Assembly (NCBI RefSeq): GCF_003609605.1
Contig: NZ_MCHY01000008.1
Coordinates: 434,001 to 498,000 of the forward strand
Source of the DNA: Ammoniphilus oxalaticus
GTDB lineage: Bacteria; Bacillota; Bacilli; Aneurinibacillales; RAOX-1
Reading direction: 5' to 3'
DNA: 64,000 bases
Shown here in pieces: positions 9,524 through 17,894 of this stretch. Each line of letters starts with the position of its first letter. Positions within the stretch are counted from its first letter, which is position 1. Below the pieces are notes generated by a model, which did not search any database, was not told the origin of the DNA, and saw nothing but the letters and a program-made list of their open reading frames with translations. A program made the position numbers and the translations under genes.

Positions 9524-9550
9524 GAACTTCCGTTGAAGGGGGTGGAAGAA

Positions 9551-9727
9551 ATGGCAGTACCAAAAAGAAGAACTTCCAAAACTCGCAAAAGACTTCGCCG
9601 CACACACTTTAAATTAGAAGTGCCTGGCATGGTGAAATGCTTAACTTGCGGAGATTATAAATTGTCTCACCGTGTTTGCAAATCTTGCGGAACATATAAA
9701 GGTCAAGAAGTTGTAAATAAATTCTAA
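9551..9727 (+). CDS. rpmF: 50S ribosomal protein L32
   Basis: 58 aa, starting [14 protein letters not shown] as in the family, with a GGGGGTGG site 5 nt before the ATG. Two CxxC pairs (CLTC and CKSC) form the zinc ribbon, so this is the zinc-binding C+ form. It sits behind yceD as in nearly all bacteria and ahead of fapR-plsX-fabH, an arrangement also seen in proteobacteria. Confidence 0.98.
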   Translation: MAVPKRRTSKTRKRLRRTHFKLEVPGMVKCLTCGDYKLSHRVCKSCGTYKGQEVVNKF

Positions 9728-9736
9728 GCTTTGCTA

Positions 9737-9766
9737 GGGCAAGGTACTTCGGTACCTTGCCCTTTT
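9737..9766 (+). terminator. Rho-independent terminator after rpmF
   Basis: GGGCAAGGTAC and GTACCTTGCCC form a perfect 11-bp stem capped by a TTCG tetraloop and followed by TTTT. It insulates rpmF from the fatty-acid operon. Confidence 0.92.
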
Positions 9767-9805
9767 CTTCTTTAGAAAGGGCTATTATTCGACATAATCA
9801 ACCTG

Positions 9806-9834
9806 TTGCGATTTTTTGGTTTATCCCATATACT
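9806..9834 (+). promoter_or_regulatory. Sigma-A promoter of the fapR operon
   Basis: TTGCGA (9806-9811), a 17-bp spacer and TATACT (9829-9834). The FapR-type operator begins two bases after the -10 box. Confidence 0.65.
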
Positions 9835-9835
9835 T

Positions 9836-9852
9836 TTAGTACCTGGTAATAA
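9836..9852 (+). promoter_or_regulatory. FapR operator (FapO-like)
   Basis: The 17-bp near-palindrome TTAGTACCTGGTAATAA has one mismatch between its arms and matches the TTAGTACC-centred operators known for FapR. Lying immediately after the -10 box, it would block transcription until malonyl-CoA releases FapR. This predicts autoregulation of fapR-plsX-fabH-fabD-fabG. Confidence 0.75.
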
Positions 9853-9988
9853 ATTTAACTTAAATCCAGTTATAGGCCCTGCGATGTATGCCACAGAAAA
9901 ATTCGGGCAAGCTCGGGGAACTCTGTCAGCATGCGCATACGTCGGGGGCGTAATTGAGACCCGTCTGGTGGTGAGGAAAATATATCGT

Positions 9989-10549
9989 TTGAAAAAAAGG
10001 GAAAGGCAAATCAAATTATCTGAACGTTTGCATGAGAACCCCTTCCTTACAGATGAAGAGTTAGCGGAGCGATATTCTGTAAGTGTTCAAACTATACGCC
10101 TAGACAGACTTGAGTTGGGTATTCCAGAGCTGCGGGAAAGAATAAAAAACGTAGCTGAACAAAAGTTGGAACAGGTGAAACCGCTTCAACGGTATGATAT
10201 TACCGGTGAGTTAGTAGATTTAAAGTTGGATCAAAGTGCTGTATCCATTTTAGAAATTAGTGAAGAGCATCTCGTCTCACACACTTTATTCGCGAAAGAT
10301 CACTATGTTTTTGCCCAGGCAAATTCATTAGCTGTGGCCGTTGTCAATGCGCAAGTGGCGCAGACGGGGGCTGCTCGCATACGATTCATCCGCCCGGTTA
10401 AGTTAAAGGAGAGACTGATTGCGCGCGCGATCGCGCGTAGTCAACAGAAAGATAAAACGATTGTCCGTATTGAAACCCGGGTCCAAGATGAGCTCGTTTT
10501 TAGCGGTAGTTTTCACGTGTATAAAGTAATGGATACGCATAAAGCATAG
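9989..10549 (+). CDS. fapR: Transcription factor FapR, malonyl-CoA-responsive repressor of lipid synthesis
   Basis: Represses fatty acid and phospholipid genes; malonyl-CoA is the inducer. An N-terminal DeoR-type helix-turn-helix (FLTDEELAERYSVSVQTIRLDR) is followed by a linker and a hot-dog fold ligand domain containing FAQANSLAVAV. Starting at the TTG (MKKRERQ) gives 186 aa, close to the 188 of B. subtilis FapR; TGAGG lies 12 nt upstream. A GTG at 9971 is the alternative. The frame stays open far upstream, across the promoter and operator, but that extension cannot be the natural start. First gene of the lipid operon. Confidence 0.92.
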   Translation: MKKRERQIKLSERLHENPFLTDEELAERYSVSVQTIRLDRLELGIPELRERIKNVAEQKLEQVKPLQRYDITGELVDLKLDQSAVSILEISEEHLVSHTLFAKDHYVFAQANSLAVAVVNAQVAQTGAARIRFIRPVKLKERLIARAIARSQQKDKTIVRIETRVQDELVFSGSFHVYKVMDTHKA

Positions 10550-10560
10550 GAGGGAACCGC

Positions 10561-11619
10561 TTGAGGATCGCTGTAGATGCAATGGGTGGCGATCACGCTC
10601 CCCAAGCTATCGTTGAAGGAGCAATGATAGCTGCGCGAGACTTAACCGATATACATATTGTCTTAGTTGGCGACGAAAGTAAGATTAGATCCTACATGGA
10701 CGATTCCTGTCCTCCCAATATTGAAATTGTCCATACGACCGAAGTGATTGAATCAGACGAAAAAGAGCCGGTTAAGGCTGTTCGCCGTAAGAAAAACGCA
10801 TCGATGGTTATCGCGTTGGAGATGGTCCGTGAAGGGAAAGCAGACGCCGTTATTTCCGCTGGAAATACGGGCGCGTTCATGTCTGGAGGCGTGTTTATTA
10901 CGAAACGGATCGATGGGATTGAGCGTCCCGCGTTGGCGCCCATTTTACCTTCTCTTGAACAGGGTAAGGGAACGCTTGTTTTGGATGTAGGGGCAAATAT
11001 TGACGCCAAGCCTGAGCACCTGCTGCAATATGCTATGATGGGGAATATTTATGCGCAGGGTGTGATGGGCGTGCCTACTCCAAGAGTTGGCCTACTAAAC
11101 ATAGGCGCCGAAGAGCTGAAAGGGAACGAATTAATGAGGGAAACTTTTGGCCTTCTGAACAATAGTAATCTACACTTCATCGGAAATATTGAGGCTAGGG
11201 ACGTGCCTTTTGGCGCGTGTGATGTTTTAATTTGCGACGGTTTTTCGGGAAACATTTTATTGAAATCTCTTGAAGGAATGGCTGGAGCTGTTTTTCAAGT
11301 TTTAAAAGACGAGCTTACTTCATCTATCATAAGTAAAGCGGGCGCGGCCCTTTTAAAGCCGAGCTTAAGAAGAATTAAGAAGAAAATGGACTATACCGAG
11401 TATGGCGGAGCGCCGTTAATGGGATTGCAAGGCACATGCATTAAAGCCCACGGTTCATCTAATGCAAACGCCATTAAACATGCCATTTTTCAAGCCGCTC
11501 AATTTGTGGAAAAGGATATTATCGGTCTTATCCAAAAGGAAGTTCAGCAAGAAAGAAGGGAATTGGATGCAGAAAATGAGAGCAGCGGGAATCCTGGGGA
11601 CGGGAGCCTATTTGCCTGA
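10561..11619 (+). CDS. plsX: Phosphate acyltransferase PlsX
   Basis: Makes acyl-phosphate from acyl-ACP for the PlsY step of phospholipid synthesis; a peripheral membrane enzyme. It has 352 aa and opens with [12 protein letters not shown], the family signature. The start is TTG with AGGAGGG seven nt upstream, 11 nt after fapR. Its 3' end overlaps the start of fabH by about 50 nt, so the two are probably co-translated. Confidence 0.96.
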   Translation: MRIAVDAMGGDHAPQAIVEGAMIAARDLTDIHIVLVGDESKIRSYMDDSCPPNIEIVHTTEVIESDEKEPVKAVRRKKNASMVIALEMVREGKADAVISAGNTGAFMSGGVFITKRIDGIERPALAPILPSLEQGKGTLVLDVGANIDAKPEHLLQYAMMGNIYAQGVMGVPTPRVGLLNIGAEELKGNELMRETFGLLNNSNLHFIGNIEARDVPFGACDVLICDGFSGNILLKSLEGMAGAVFQVLKDELTSSIISKAGAALLKPSLRRIKKKMDYTEYGGAPLMGLQGTCIKAHGSSNANAIKHAIFQAAQFVEKDIIGLIQKEVQQERRELDAENESSGNPGDGSLFA

Positions 11620-12574
11620 GAAAATCTTAACGAATCAAGACCTGGAAGAAATGGTAGATACGAGCGATGATTGGATCGTATCTAGAACAGGGATCCGTGA
11701 AAGACGCATTAGCGCAGAAGGCGAGGCCGCTTCAGATTTAGCTTATAAAGCGGCTCAACAAGCGCTGGAAACGGCGGGGCTGGACGCGGAGCAGATTGAC
11801 CTGATTATCGTGGCAACGATCACCCCGGATACGACATTTCCATCTACAGCGAACCTAATTCAAGAACGACTAGGGGCGAAAAAAGCGGCTGCGTTTGATT
11901 TGGCGGCTGCCTGTTCCGGCTTCTTATATGGGGTAGCGACCGCAAGTCAATTTATTCAAAATGGATTGTACCGCTATGCGCTTGTGATTGGGGTTGAATG
12001 CTTGTCGCGCATCGTCGATTGGACCGATCGGAACACATGTGTCCTCTTTGGAGACGGGGCGGGGGCTGCTGTGCTTGGCCCTGTTGAAGATGGAAGCGGT
12101 TTCTTGTCGTTCGATTTAGGTTCAGATGGGGCGGGCGGAGAGTTACTAAAACTACCTGCTGGTGGTTCTAGAATGCCAGCAAGCGAAGAAACGATCGCCA
12201 ATAAACAACACTTTTTGCAAATGGCCGGGTCAGACGTATTTAAGTTTGCTGTGCGTGTGATGGGCAGTTCTGCTGAGGCGGCGATTGAGAAAGCCGGACT
12301 TACAAAAGAGGACATCAGTCTTCTTGTTCCACACCAAGCGAATATGCGAATTATTGATGCCGCTGTAAAACGATTGGGACTGCCGATAGAGAAGGTCGTC
12401 GTAAATCTTGATCGCTATGGAAATATGTCAGCCGCGTCGATTCCCGTGGCGCTGGATGAAGCCGCAAAAAATGGAAAGATTAAACAAGGGGACCACTTGG
12501 TGTTAGTAGGGTTTGGCGGCGGATTAACCTGGGGAGCATCCGTCTTAAAATGGGACACAACGGAAAAGCGCTAG
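11567..12574 (+). CDS. fabH: 3-oxoacyl-ACP synthase III (FabH)
   Basis: Condenses acyl-CoA primers with malonyl-ACP to start fatty acid synthesis; in this group it usually accepts branched primers. The catalytic triad is intact: Cys116 (AAACSGF), His256 (PHQANMRI) and Asn286 (YGNMSAAS), counted from the chosen ATG, which has AGAAGGG 6 nt upstream. A second in-frame ATG nine bases later (MRAAGILG) fits homologues better, but its ribosome site is poorer. The gene begins inside plsX. Confidence 0.95.
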   Translation: MQKMRAAGILGTGAYLPEKILTNQDLEEMVDTSDDWIVSRTGIRERRISAEGEAASDLAYKAAQQALETAGLDAEQIDLIIVATITPDTTFPSTANLIQERLGAKKAAAFDLAAACSGFLYGVATASQFIQNGLYRYALVIGVECLSRIVDWTDRNTCVLFGDGAGAAVLGPVEDGSGFLSFDLGSDGAGGELLKLPAGGSRMPASEETIANKQHFLQMAGSDVFKFAVRVMGSSAEAAIEKAGLTKEDISLLVPHQANMRIIDAAVKRLGLPIEKVVVNLDRYGNMSAASIPVALDEAAKNGKIKQGDHLVLVGFGGGLTWGASVLKWDTTEKR

Positions 12575-12603
12575 CCAATTACTAATAGGGGGAGAAATTG
12601 AAA

Positions 12604-13533
12604 ATGAAAAACATTGCTTTTGTATTTCCTGGTCAAGCGGCGCAGTATATCGGCATGGGAAAAGAAGCTTACGAACAAAATCAAAGCGCGAAGCAAATTT
12701 TTGAACGAGCAGATGAAGCATTAGGTTTTTCTATTTCCAAGATTTGTTTTGAAGGTCCCGAAGAAAAATTACGCTTGACGAGTAACACACAACCCGCCAT
12801 TTTAACCGTAACTTGCGCTACGCTAGAATGGGTCAAGGCGGAGACTGACCTGGAACCTTTGTTTTTAGCGGGTCATAGTTTAGGAGAGTATGCCGCTCTT
12901 GTTCACGCAGGGGCGCTTAGTTTTGAAGACGCGGTGAAAATCACGCACGCCCGAGGCACGTATATGTGTGACGCGGAAGGTACAATGGCCGCAGTGATTG
13001 GGATGGATCTTGAGCCACTGGGCGCAATTTGTGAGGAAGTTACAAAGAGTGGGTACGTTGTTGACTTAGCTAACCAAAATAGCCCGGGTCAAATTGTCAT
13101 TTCAGGTTCGCATGAAGGGGTTCGGATTGCCGGGGAAAAAGCGGATGCGGCGGGCGCGAAACGAGTGATCCCACTAAATGTTAGCGGGCCGTTTCATTCT
13201 AGTTTTATGAGGCCAGCGGCTGAAAAGCTAAAGAGGAAGTTGGAATCAGACATACAAATTTCAAGCGCTTCGATTCCGATCATTGCGAATACGACAGCGA
13301 AGCCGATCACGGAACCAGCAGACATTTTTAAGGCGTTAGTCGATCAAGTCGCTTCACCTGTGCTCTGGTCCGATTCGATTCGATATATGATTGATCATGG
13401 CGTGGACACATTCATTGAAATTGGTCCAGGCACGGTGATTAGCGGGTTGATTCGAAAAATAGACCGATCAGTCAAGACGTATGCAATTGAAGATATGGAA
13501 ACATTAAATAACTTTAAAGCGGTGTTAGTGTAA
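12604..13533 (+). CDS. fabD: Malonyl-CoA:ACP transacylase FabD
   Basis: Loads malonyl groups onto ACP. It has 309 aa from the ATG preceded by GGGGGAG with 9-nt spacing; a TTG two codons earlier sits too close to that site. The active serine is Ser92 in GHSLGEYAAL and the paired His198 lies in GPFHSS. The N-terminal FVFPGQAAQ loop is typical. It is the fourth gene of the FapR-controlled operon. Confidence 0.97.
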   Translation: MKNIAFVFPGQAAQYIGMGKEAYEQNQSAKQIFERADEALGFSISKICFEGPEEKLRLTSNTQPAILTVTCATLEWVKAETDLEPLFLAGHSLGEYAALVHAGALSFEDAVKITHARGTYMCDAEGTMAAVIGMDLEPLGAICEEVTKSGYVVDLANQNSPGQIVISGSHEGVRIAGEKADAAGAKRVIPLNVSGPFHSSFMRPAAEKLKRKLESDIQISSASIPIIANTTAKPITEPADIFKALVDQVASPVLWSDSIRYMIDHGVDTFIEIGPGTVISGLIRKIDRSVKTYAIEDMETLNNFKAVLV

Positions 13534-13545
13534 AAGGGAGGATCT

Positions 13546-14289
13546 ATGTTAAAAGATAAAGTAGCGGTTGTTACAGGAGCATCACGCGGCATCGGGCGAG
13601 CGATTGCCTTATCGTTAGCAAAAGCCGGAGCAGACATTGTTGTTAATTACGCGGGAAGCGAGCAAGCGGCGCGCGAGGTTGCCGCTGAAGTGGAAAAGTT
13701 AGGTCGTCGAGCTCTCGTCATTCAGGCGGATGTAGCGGATGCGCAGCAAGTCGATCAGATGGTCCAGCAGACGTTGGACGCATTTGAAAAGATCGATATT
13801 CTCGTTAATAACGCGGGCGTAACGAGAGACAATCTGTTAATGAGAATGAAAGACGAAGAGTGGGATGAAGTGATCTCGACGAACCTAAAAGGAGTCTATC
13901 ATTGTACAAAAGCTGTGACGCGGCCGATGATGCGCAAGCGGGCGGGCAGGATTATTAATATCGCCTCGGTCGTCGCCTCGCTCGGTAATGCTGGACAAGC
14001 GAATTACGTTGCGGCTAAGGCGGGCGTAATCGGCTTAACGAAAGCGGTTGCCCGTGAAGTGGCCACAAGAGGAATCACGGTCAATGCAGTTGCCCCTGGT
14101 TTTATTGAAACCGATATGACCGCGCAACTTAGCGAAGAAATTCAAACGGGGCTGAAAACGCAGATTCCGTTGCAACGATTAGGAAAGCCAGAAGATATCG
14201 CTGCGATGGTCTGTTTTTTAGCGACAGATCAAGCATCCTACATCACTGGGCAAACGATCCATGTGGATGGCGGGATGTACATGAGTTAG
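13546..14289 (+). CDS. fabG: 3-oxoacyl-ACP reductase FabG
   Basis: NADPH-dependent reduction of beta-ketoacyl-ACP. It is a 247-aa short-chain dehydrogenase with cofactor motif TGASRGIG (10-17), NNAG (88-91) and the catalytic triad Ser141, Tyr154 and Lys158 in [16 protein letters not shown] precedes the ATG, 12 nt after fabD. Confidence 0.97.
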   Translation: MLKDKVAVVTGASRGIGRAIALSLAKAGADIVVNYAGSEQAAREVAAEVEKLGRRALVIQADVADAQQVDQMVQQTLDAFEKIDILVNNAGVTRDNLLMRMKDEEWDEVISTNLKGVYHCTKAVTRPMMRKRAGRIINIASVVASLGNAGQANYVAAKAGVIGLTKAVAREVATRGITVNAVAPGFIETDMTAQLSEEIQTGLKTQIPLQRLGKPEDIAAMVCFLATDQASYITGQTIHVDGGMYMS

Positions 14290-14307
14290 GAAATTTATAG
14301 GATGGAC

Positions 14308-14336
14308 TAGTTTTCCAAAGCAAGTTTTCGTATAAT
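14308..14336 (+). promoter_or_regulatory. Possible internal promoter before acpP
   Basis: A perfect TATAAT (14331-14336) is preceded at 17 bp by a poor -35 (TAGTTT). ACP is needed in large amounts, so an extra promoter is plausible but unproven. Confidence 0.4.
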
Positions 14337-14358
14337 ACCCTAAGAGGAGGTGAAGGTT

Positions 14359-14595
14359 ATGGCAGACGATATTCTGGAAAGAGTGAAAAAGATCGTGATT
14401 GATCGACTTGGTGTGGATGAATCAGCTATCGTAACGACAGCTTCTTTTAAAGAAGATTTAGGAGCAGATTCCTTAGATGTAGTTGAACTTGTAATGGAAC
14501 TTGAAGATGAGTTTGATATGGAAATCTCTGATGAAGACGCGGAGAAAATTGCTACAGTGGGTGATGTAGTAGAGTACATAGGATCCCACAAATAA
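14359..14595 (+). CDS. acpP: Acyl carrier protein
   Basis: 78-aa acidic protein that carries acyl chains on 4'-phosphopantetheine attached to Ser38 in the invariant GADSLD motif. The ATG follows a near-perfect GAGGAGGTG ribosome site, fitting very high expression. It is followed by a long hairpin terminator that closes the fapR operon. Confidence 0.98.
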   Translation: MADDILERVKKIVIDRLGVDESAIVTTASFKEDLGADSLDVVELVMELEDEFDMEISDEDAEKIATVGDVVEYIGSHK

Positions 14596-14651
14596 AATTG
14601 ACAAGAAGGTCCCGTTTTTGACGGGACTTTCCTGTCAATTTAACTTTTTTA
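14595..14651 (+). terminator. Rho-independent terminator after acpP
   Basis: A long two-part stem: AAATTGACA pairs with TGTCAATTT, and inside it GTCCCGT pairs with ACGGGAC, with small bulges. A T tract follows. Confidence 0.8.
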
Positions 14652-14748
14652 GCAGAACCCCGCTTTTTCTAGAAGTATAGACGGGCTATTTGCAAAGGAC
14701 AAATGAGTGAACTGGATAAATATAATGGGATAGCGTTGAGGTGAAACG

Positions 14749-15990
14749 ATGAAGAATCGAGTTGTCATTACTGGAATGGGTGTTGTCTCTCCTAGTGGAA
14801 ATTCGGTTGACGAATTATGGAGCAACCTACTAGCGGGAAAGTCTGGAATTGACCATATTACTGCTTTTGATGTTTCCGAATATCCGACTAAAATAGCCGC
14901 GGAAGTAAAGAATTTTGTCCCGGAAGATTGGATGGATCGAAAAGAAGTGAGAAGGACTGATCGATTTGTTCAATTTGCGATCGCGGCCGCGAAGATGGCG
15001 AAAGAACACGCGAAGTTGAATATGGATGAATGCAATCGGGACCGTATCGGCGTTTATATCGGTTCAGGGATCGGCGGTTTGGGCACATTTGAAGAACAGC
15101 ATTCAACCCTGTTAAACAGAGGGCCGAGTCGGGTGAGTCCGTTCTTTATCCCGATGATGATTGCAAATATGGGATCTGGACAAGTATCCATTGCTCTTGG
15201 AGCGAAAGGTCCAAACAGCTCCGCGATTACTGCGTGCGCGACGGGAACGAATTCAATCGGGGACGCGTTTAAAATTATTCAACGCGGCGAAGCGGATGTC
15301 ATGTTTGCGGGCGGCGCGGAAGCAACAATTTATCCGATGGGGTTAGCTGGGTTTTGTTCTGCGAGAGCGATGTCAACGAGAAATGATGATCCTACAAAAG
15401 CAAGTCGTCCGTTCGATCTCGATCGAGATGGATTTGTAATGGGGGAAGGATCGGGTGTATTGGTGCTTGAATCGTTGGAACACGCCCAAAAAAGAGGGGC
15501 GACGATTTACGCTGAATTGGTCGGTTATGGGATGAGCGGTGACGCGCACCATTTAACGATGCCAGCCCCAGAAGGTGAAGGAGCGGCGCGCTGTATGGCG
15601 CTGGCGATCCAAGATGCCGGTGTAGCGCCTGAAGCGATTGATTATATTAATGCTCACGGCACGTCAACCGAATATAATGACAAATTTGAAACGATGGCGA
15701 TCAAAGCGGCGCTAGGGGAACATGCCTATAAGACATTGATCAGTTCCACGAAGTCGATGACCGGGCATCTACTGGGAGCGGCAGGAGCGGTAGAAGCGAT
15801 TGCCTGTGTAATGGCGATTCAAGATCAAACGGTTCCGCCTACGATTAATTACGAAACGCCAGATCCAGACTGCGATTTAGATTATGTGCCTAACGAAGCG
15901 CGCAAAGCGGAGGTCAATGTGACCTTATCCAATTCGTTAGGATTCGGCGGACACAACGCAACGATTATTATCCGTAAGTTTCAAGATTAA
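14749..15990 (+). CDS. fabF: 3-oxoacyl-ACP synthase II (FabF)
   Basis: Elongating condensing enzyme of fatty acid synthesis. It has 413 aa with the Cys-His-His active site: Cys163 (TACATGTNS), His303 (NAHGTST) and His340 (TGHLLGAAG). It lies beyond the acpP terminator. A TATAAT 23 nt before the ATG (14721-14726) suggests its own promoter, though the -35 region is poor and I see no FapR operator there. Confidence 0.97.
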   Translation: MKNRVVITGMGVVSPSGNSVDELWSNLLAGKSGIDHITAFDVSEYPTKIAAEVKNFVPEDWMDRKEVRRTDRFVQFAIAAAKMAKEHAKLNMDECNRDRIGVYIGSGIGGLGTFEEQHSTLLNRGPSRVSPFFIPMMIANMGSGQVSIALGAKGPNSSAITACATGTNSIGDAFKIIQRGEADVMFAGGAEATIYPMGLAGFCSARAMSTRNDDPTKASRPFDLDRDGFVMGEGSGVLVLESLEHAQKRGATIYAELVGYGMSGDAHHLTMPAPEGEGAARCMALAIQDAGVAPEAIDYINAHGTSTEYNDKFETMAIKAALGEHAYKTLISSTKSMTGHLLGAAGAVEAIACVMAIQDQTVPPTINYETPDPDCDLDYVPNEARKAEVNVTLSNSLGFGGHNATIIIRKFQD

Positions 15991-16019
15991 ACTAAAGCGA
16001 TATCTTGGAGATGAGCGCA

Positions 16020-16706
16020 GTGGATTTTAAACAGTTACAGAACACAATCGGTGTCCAGTTTAGAAATGAACGACTATTAAAACAAGCTTTTACACACTCT
16101 TCTTATGTCAATGAACATCGGGGTAGACCATTCCAAGACAATGAGCGTCTCGAATTTTTAGGGGATGCGGTACTAGAGTTGACTGTTTCTCAGTTTTTAT
16201 TTACTCACTTCCCTAAGATGTCTGAAGGAGAAATGACGAAGTTGCGGGCGGCGATCGTTTGTGAGCCGTCGCTCGTTCGATTCGCGGAATCTTTGCAATT
16301 TGGCTCGCTTGTTCTACTTGGTAAAGGAGAGGAAATGACAGGCGGCAGACGTCGGCCCGCTCTATTAGCGGACGTTTTCGAAGCGTTTATTGGGGCTCTA
16401 TATTTAGATCAGGGTTTAAAAACAGTCAACACGTTTCTTGATAAATTTGTGTTTCCATCGATTGATCGCGGCGAATTTACCAAAGTAACCGACTACAAAA
16501 GTCAACTGCAAGAATTTGTGCAGCGCGTAAACTTAGGTGAGATCATCTATCAAATTGTTGAAGAAAAGGGTCCCGCCCACAATCGCGAGTTCGTTTCAGA
16601 AGTGTTGTTAAATGGCAATTCGATGGGAAGCGGAATGGGACGCTCAAAGAAGGAAGCGGAACAACACGCGGCATCTGCTGCCCTTTCAAAACTTAAAGTT
16701 CGTTAA
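16020..16706 (+). CDS. rnc: Ribonuclease III
   Basis: Double-strand-specific endonuclease that processes rRNA and, in Bacilli, scRNA and toxin mRNAs. The signature [14 protein letters not shown] holds the metal-binding acidic residues, and a double-stranded-RNA-binding domain follows at the C-terminus ([10 protein letters not shown] to [12 protein letters not shown]). I chose the GTG giving MDFKQL because GGAG lies 9 nt upstream; TTG (16005) and ATG (16011) are possible but sit on top of that site. That gives 228 aa. Confidence 0.95.
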   Translation: MDFKQLQNTIGVQFRNERLLKQAFTHSSYVNEHRGRPFQDNERLEFLGDAVLELTVSQFLFTHFPKMSEGEMTKLRAAIVCEPSLVRFAESLQFGSLVLLGKGEEMTGGRRRPALLADVFEAFIGALYLDQGLKTVNTFLDKFVFPSIDRGEFTKVTDYKSQLQEFVQRVNLGEIIYQIVEEKGPAHNREFVSEVLLNGNSMGSGMGRSKKEAEQHAASAALSKLKVR

Positions 16707-16743
16707 ATCATTTTGTTAACAGATAGAAAGGATACCTGAGATC

Positions 16744-17802
16744 ATGATCAAGCAACGTAGAATTGCCATTTTTGTTCCCCACCAAGGTTGTCCAAAAGAC
16801 TGTGTGTTCTGTAACCAAGCGCGGATTACGGGGCAAAAGCGCGAAGAGCAATTAACCGAGGAACAAATACGGGCTATTGTTGATCAGCATCTAAGGACGA
16901 TGGATGAAAAGGTCCACGTTGAGATTGCTTTTTTTGGCGGGAGTTTCACAGGCCTGCCTCGCGGCTATCAAAAAATGATGTTGGGCGTGGCGAAAGAGTA
17001 CATTGATAACGGACAAGTTCAGGGTATTCGATTCTCAACTCGTCCCGATTATATCAATGAAGCGATCATGGAGTTTTTATTGCCGTATGGGGTAACAGCG
17101 ATTGAATTAGGCGTTCAGTCACTCGATGATCATGTGCTTGCCTTATCACAACGCGGCCATACAGCTGAACAGGTCGCAACAGCGGTTGAAATCATTCGAA
17201 ACTATCCGAGTATTCAGCTTGGCTTACAGCTTTTACCTGGCTTACCCGGCGATACAAAGGAAATCGCGATGAATACGGCCCAACAAGTTGTTAACATGCG
17301 ACCGGATTTTGTTCGGATCTACCCCGCGTTGGTCATTGCGGGGACTGAACTAGAGTGGATGTATGCGACAAAGCAGTACAAACCGTTGTCTTTAGAAGAA
17401 GCGGTAGATTGGTGCGCGCAGATATGGCTGCTATTTATGAAACATCAGATTCAAGTTATTCGGCTTGGTTTACATGCATCTGAAGATTTGCGCGCCGAAG
17501 GGTCACTAATCGCTGGTCCTTTTCATCCTTCGTTTCGTCAGTTAGTGGAAGCAAAATTATACAGACGGTTGTTAGATACAATTGTTAAGGACTATTCAAG
17601 CGAGGAAATCGATACATTTATGATTCATCCGGCAGATGAAACGGCTGTCCGCGGTCCGAGGGGCGCGAATTGGGCTTCTTTCGCTCAATCCTCTGTGGAT
17701 CTTGCTTTGAATTCAAATGTGGAACGGCACCAATGTCAACTCGCTATGAAAAGCGGAAAAATTATTTCATATCGTTTACGTGATCTGGAATCCAGTTCTT
17801 AA
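16744..17802 (+). CDS. Elp3-like radical SAM protein
   Basis: 352 aa. The radical SAM cluster motif is Cys16, Cys20 and Cys23 in GCPKDCVFC, followed by the GGSFTG glycine motif typical of Elp3/YhcC-type enzymes and a TIM-barrel core (TAIELGVQSLDD). Unlike full Elp3 proteins it has no visible C-terminal acetyltransferase domain. The chemical reaction is unknown; a tRNA or cofactor modification role would be a guess. A gene of this type often sits between rnc and smc in Clostridia and some Bacilli, so the position is conserved. Confidence 0.85.
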   Translation: MIKQRRIAIFVPHQGCPKDCVFCNQARITGQKREEQLTEEQIRAIVDQHLRTMDEKVHVEIAFFGGSFTGLPRGYQKMMLGVAKEYIDNGQVQGIRFSTRPDYINEAIMEFLLPYGVTAIELGVQSLDDHVLALSQRGHTAEQVATAVEIIRNYPSIQLGLQLLPGLPGDTKEIAMNTAQQVVNMRPDFVRIYPALVIAGTELEWMYATKQYKPLSLEEAVDWCAQIWLLFMKHQIQVIRLGLHASEDLRAEGSLIAGPFHPSFRQLVEAKLYRRLLDTIVKDYSSEEIDTFMIHPADETAVRGPRGANWASFAQSSVDLALNSNVERHQCQLAMKSGKIISYRLRDLESSS

Positions 17803-17819
17803 TCAGGGCTGGATTTTTT
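17789..17819 (+). terminator. Rho-independent terminator after the radical SAM gene
   Basis: AATCCAG pairs with CTGGATT around a loop that contains the stop codon, followed by six T residues. Confidence 0.75.
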
Positions 17820-17894
17820 CTGTTTGCGGGGATCAAATATGGTAAAATAAAGATTGTTAGAAAAGGGTCTGCGGTTGCTTTTTAGGGGGAGATC

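Noticed and set aside
9806-9988. N-terminal extension of FapR by 61 codons
   Set aside because: It covers the -35/-10 promoter and the FapR operator, has no ribosome site and has no counterpart in FapR homologues.
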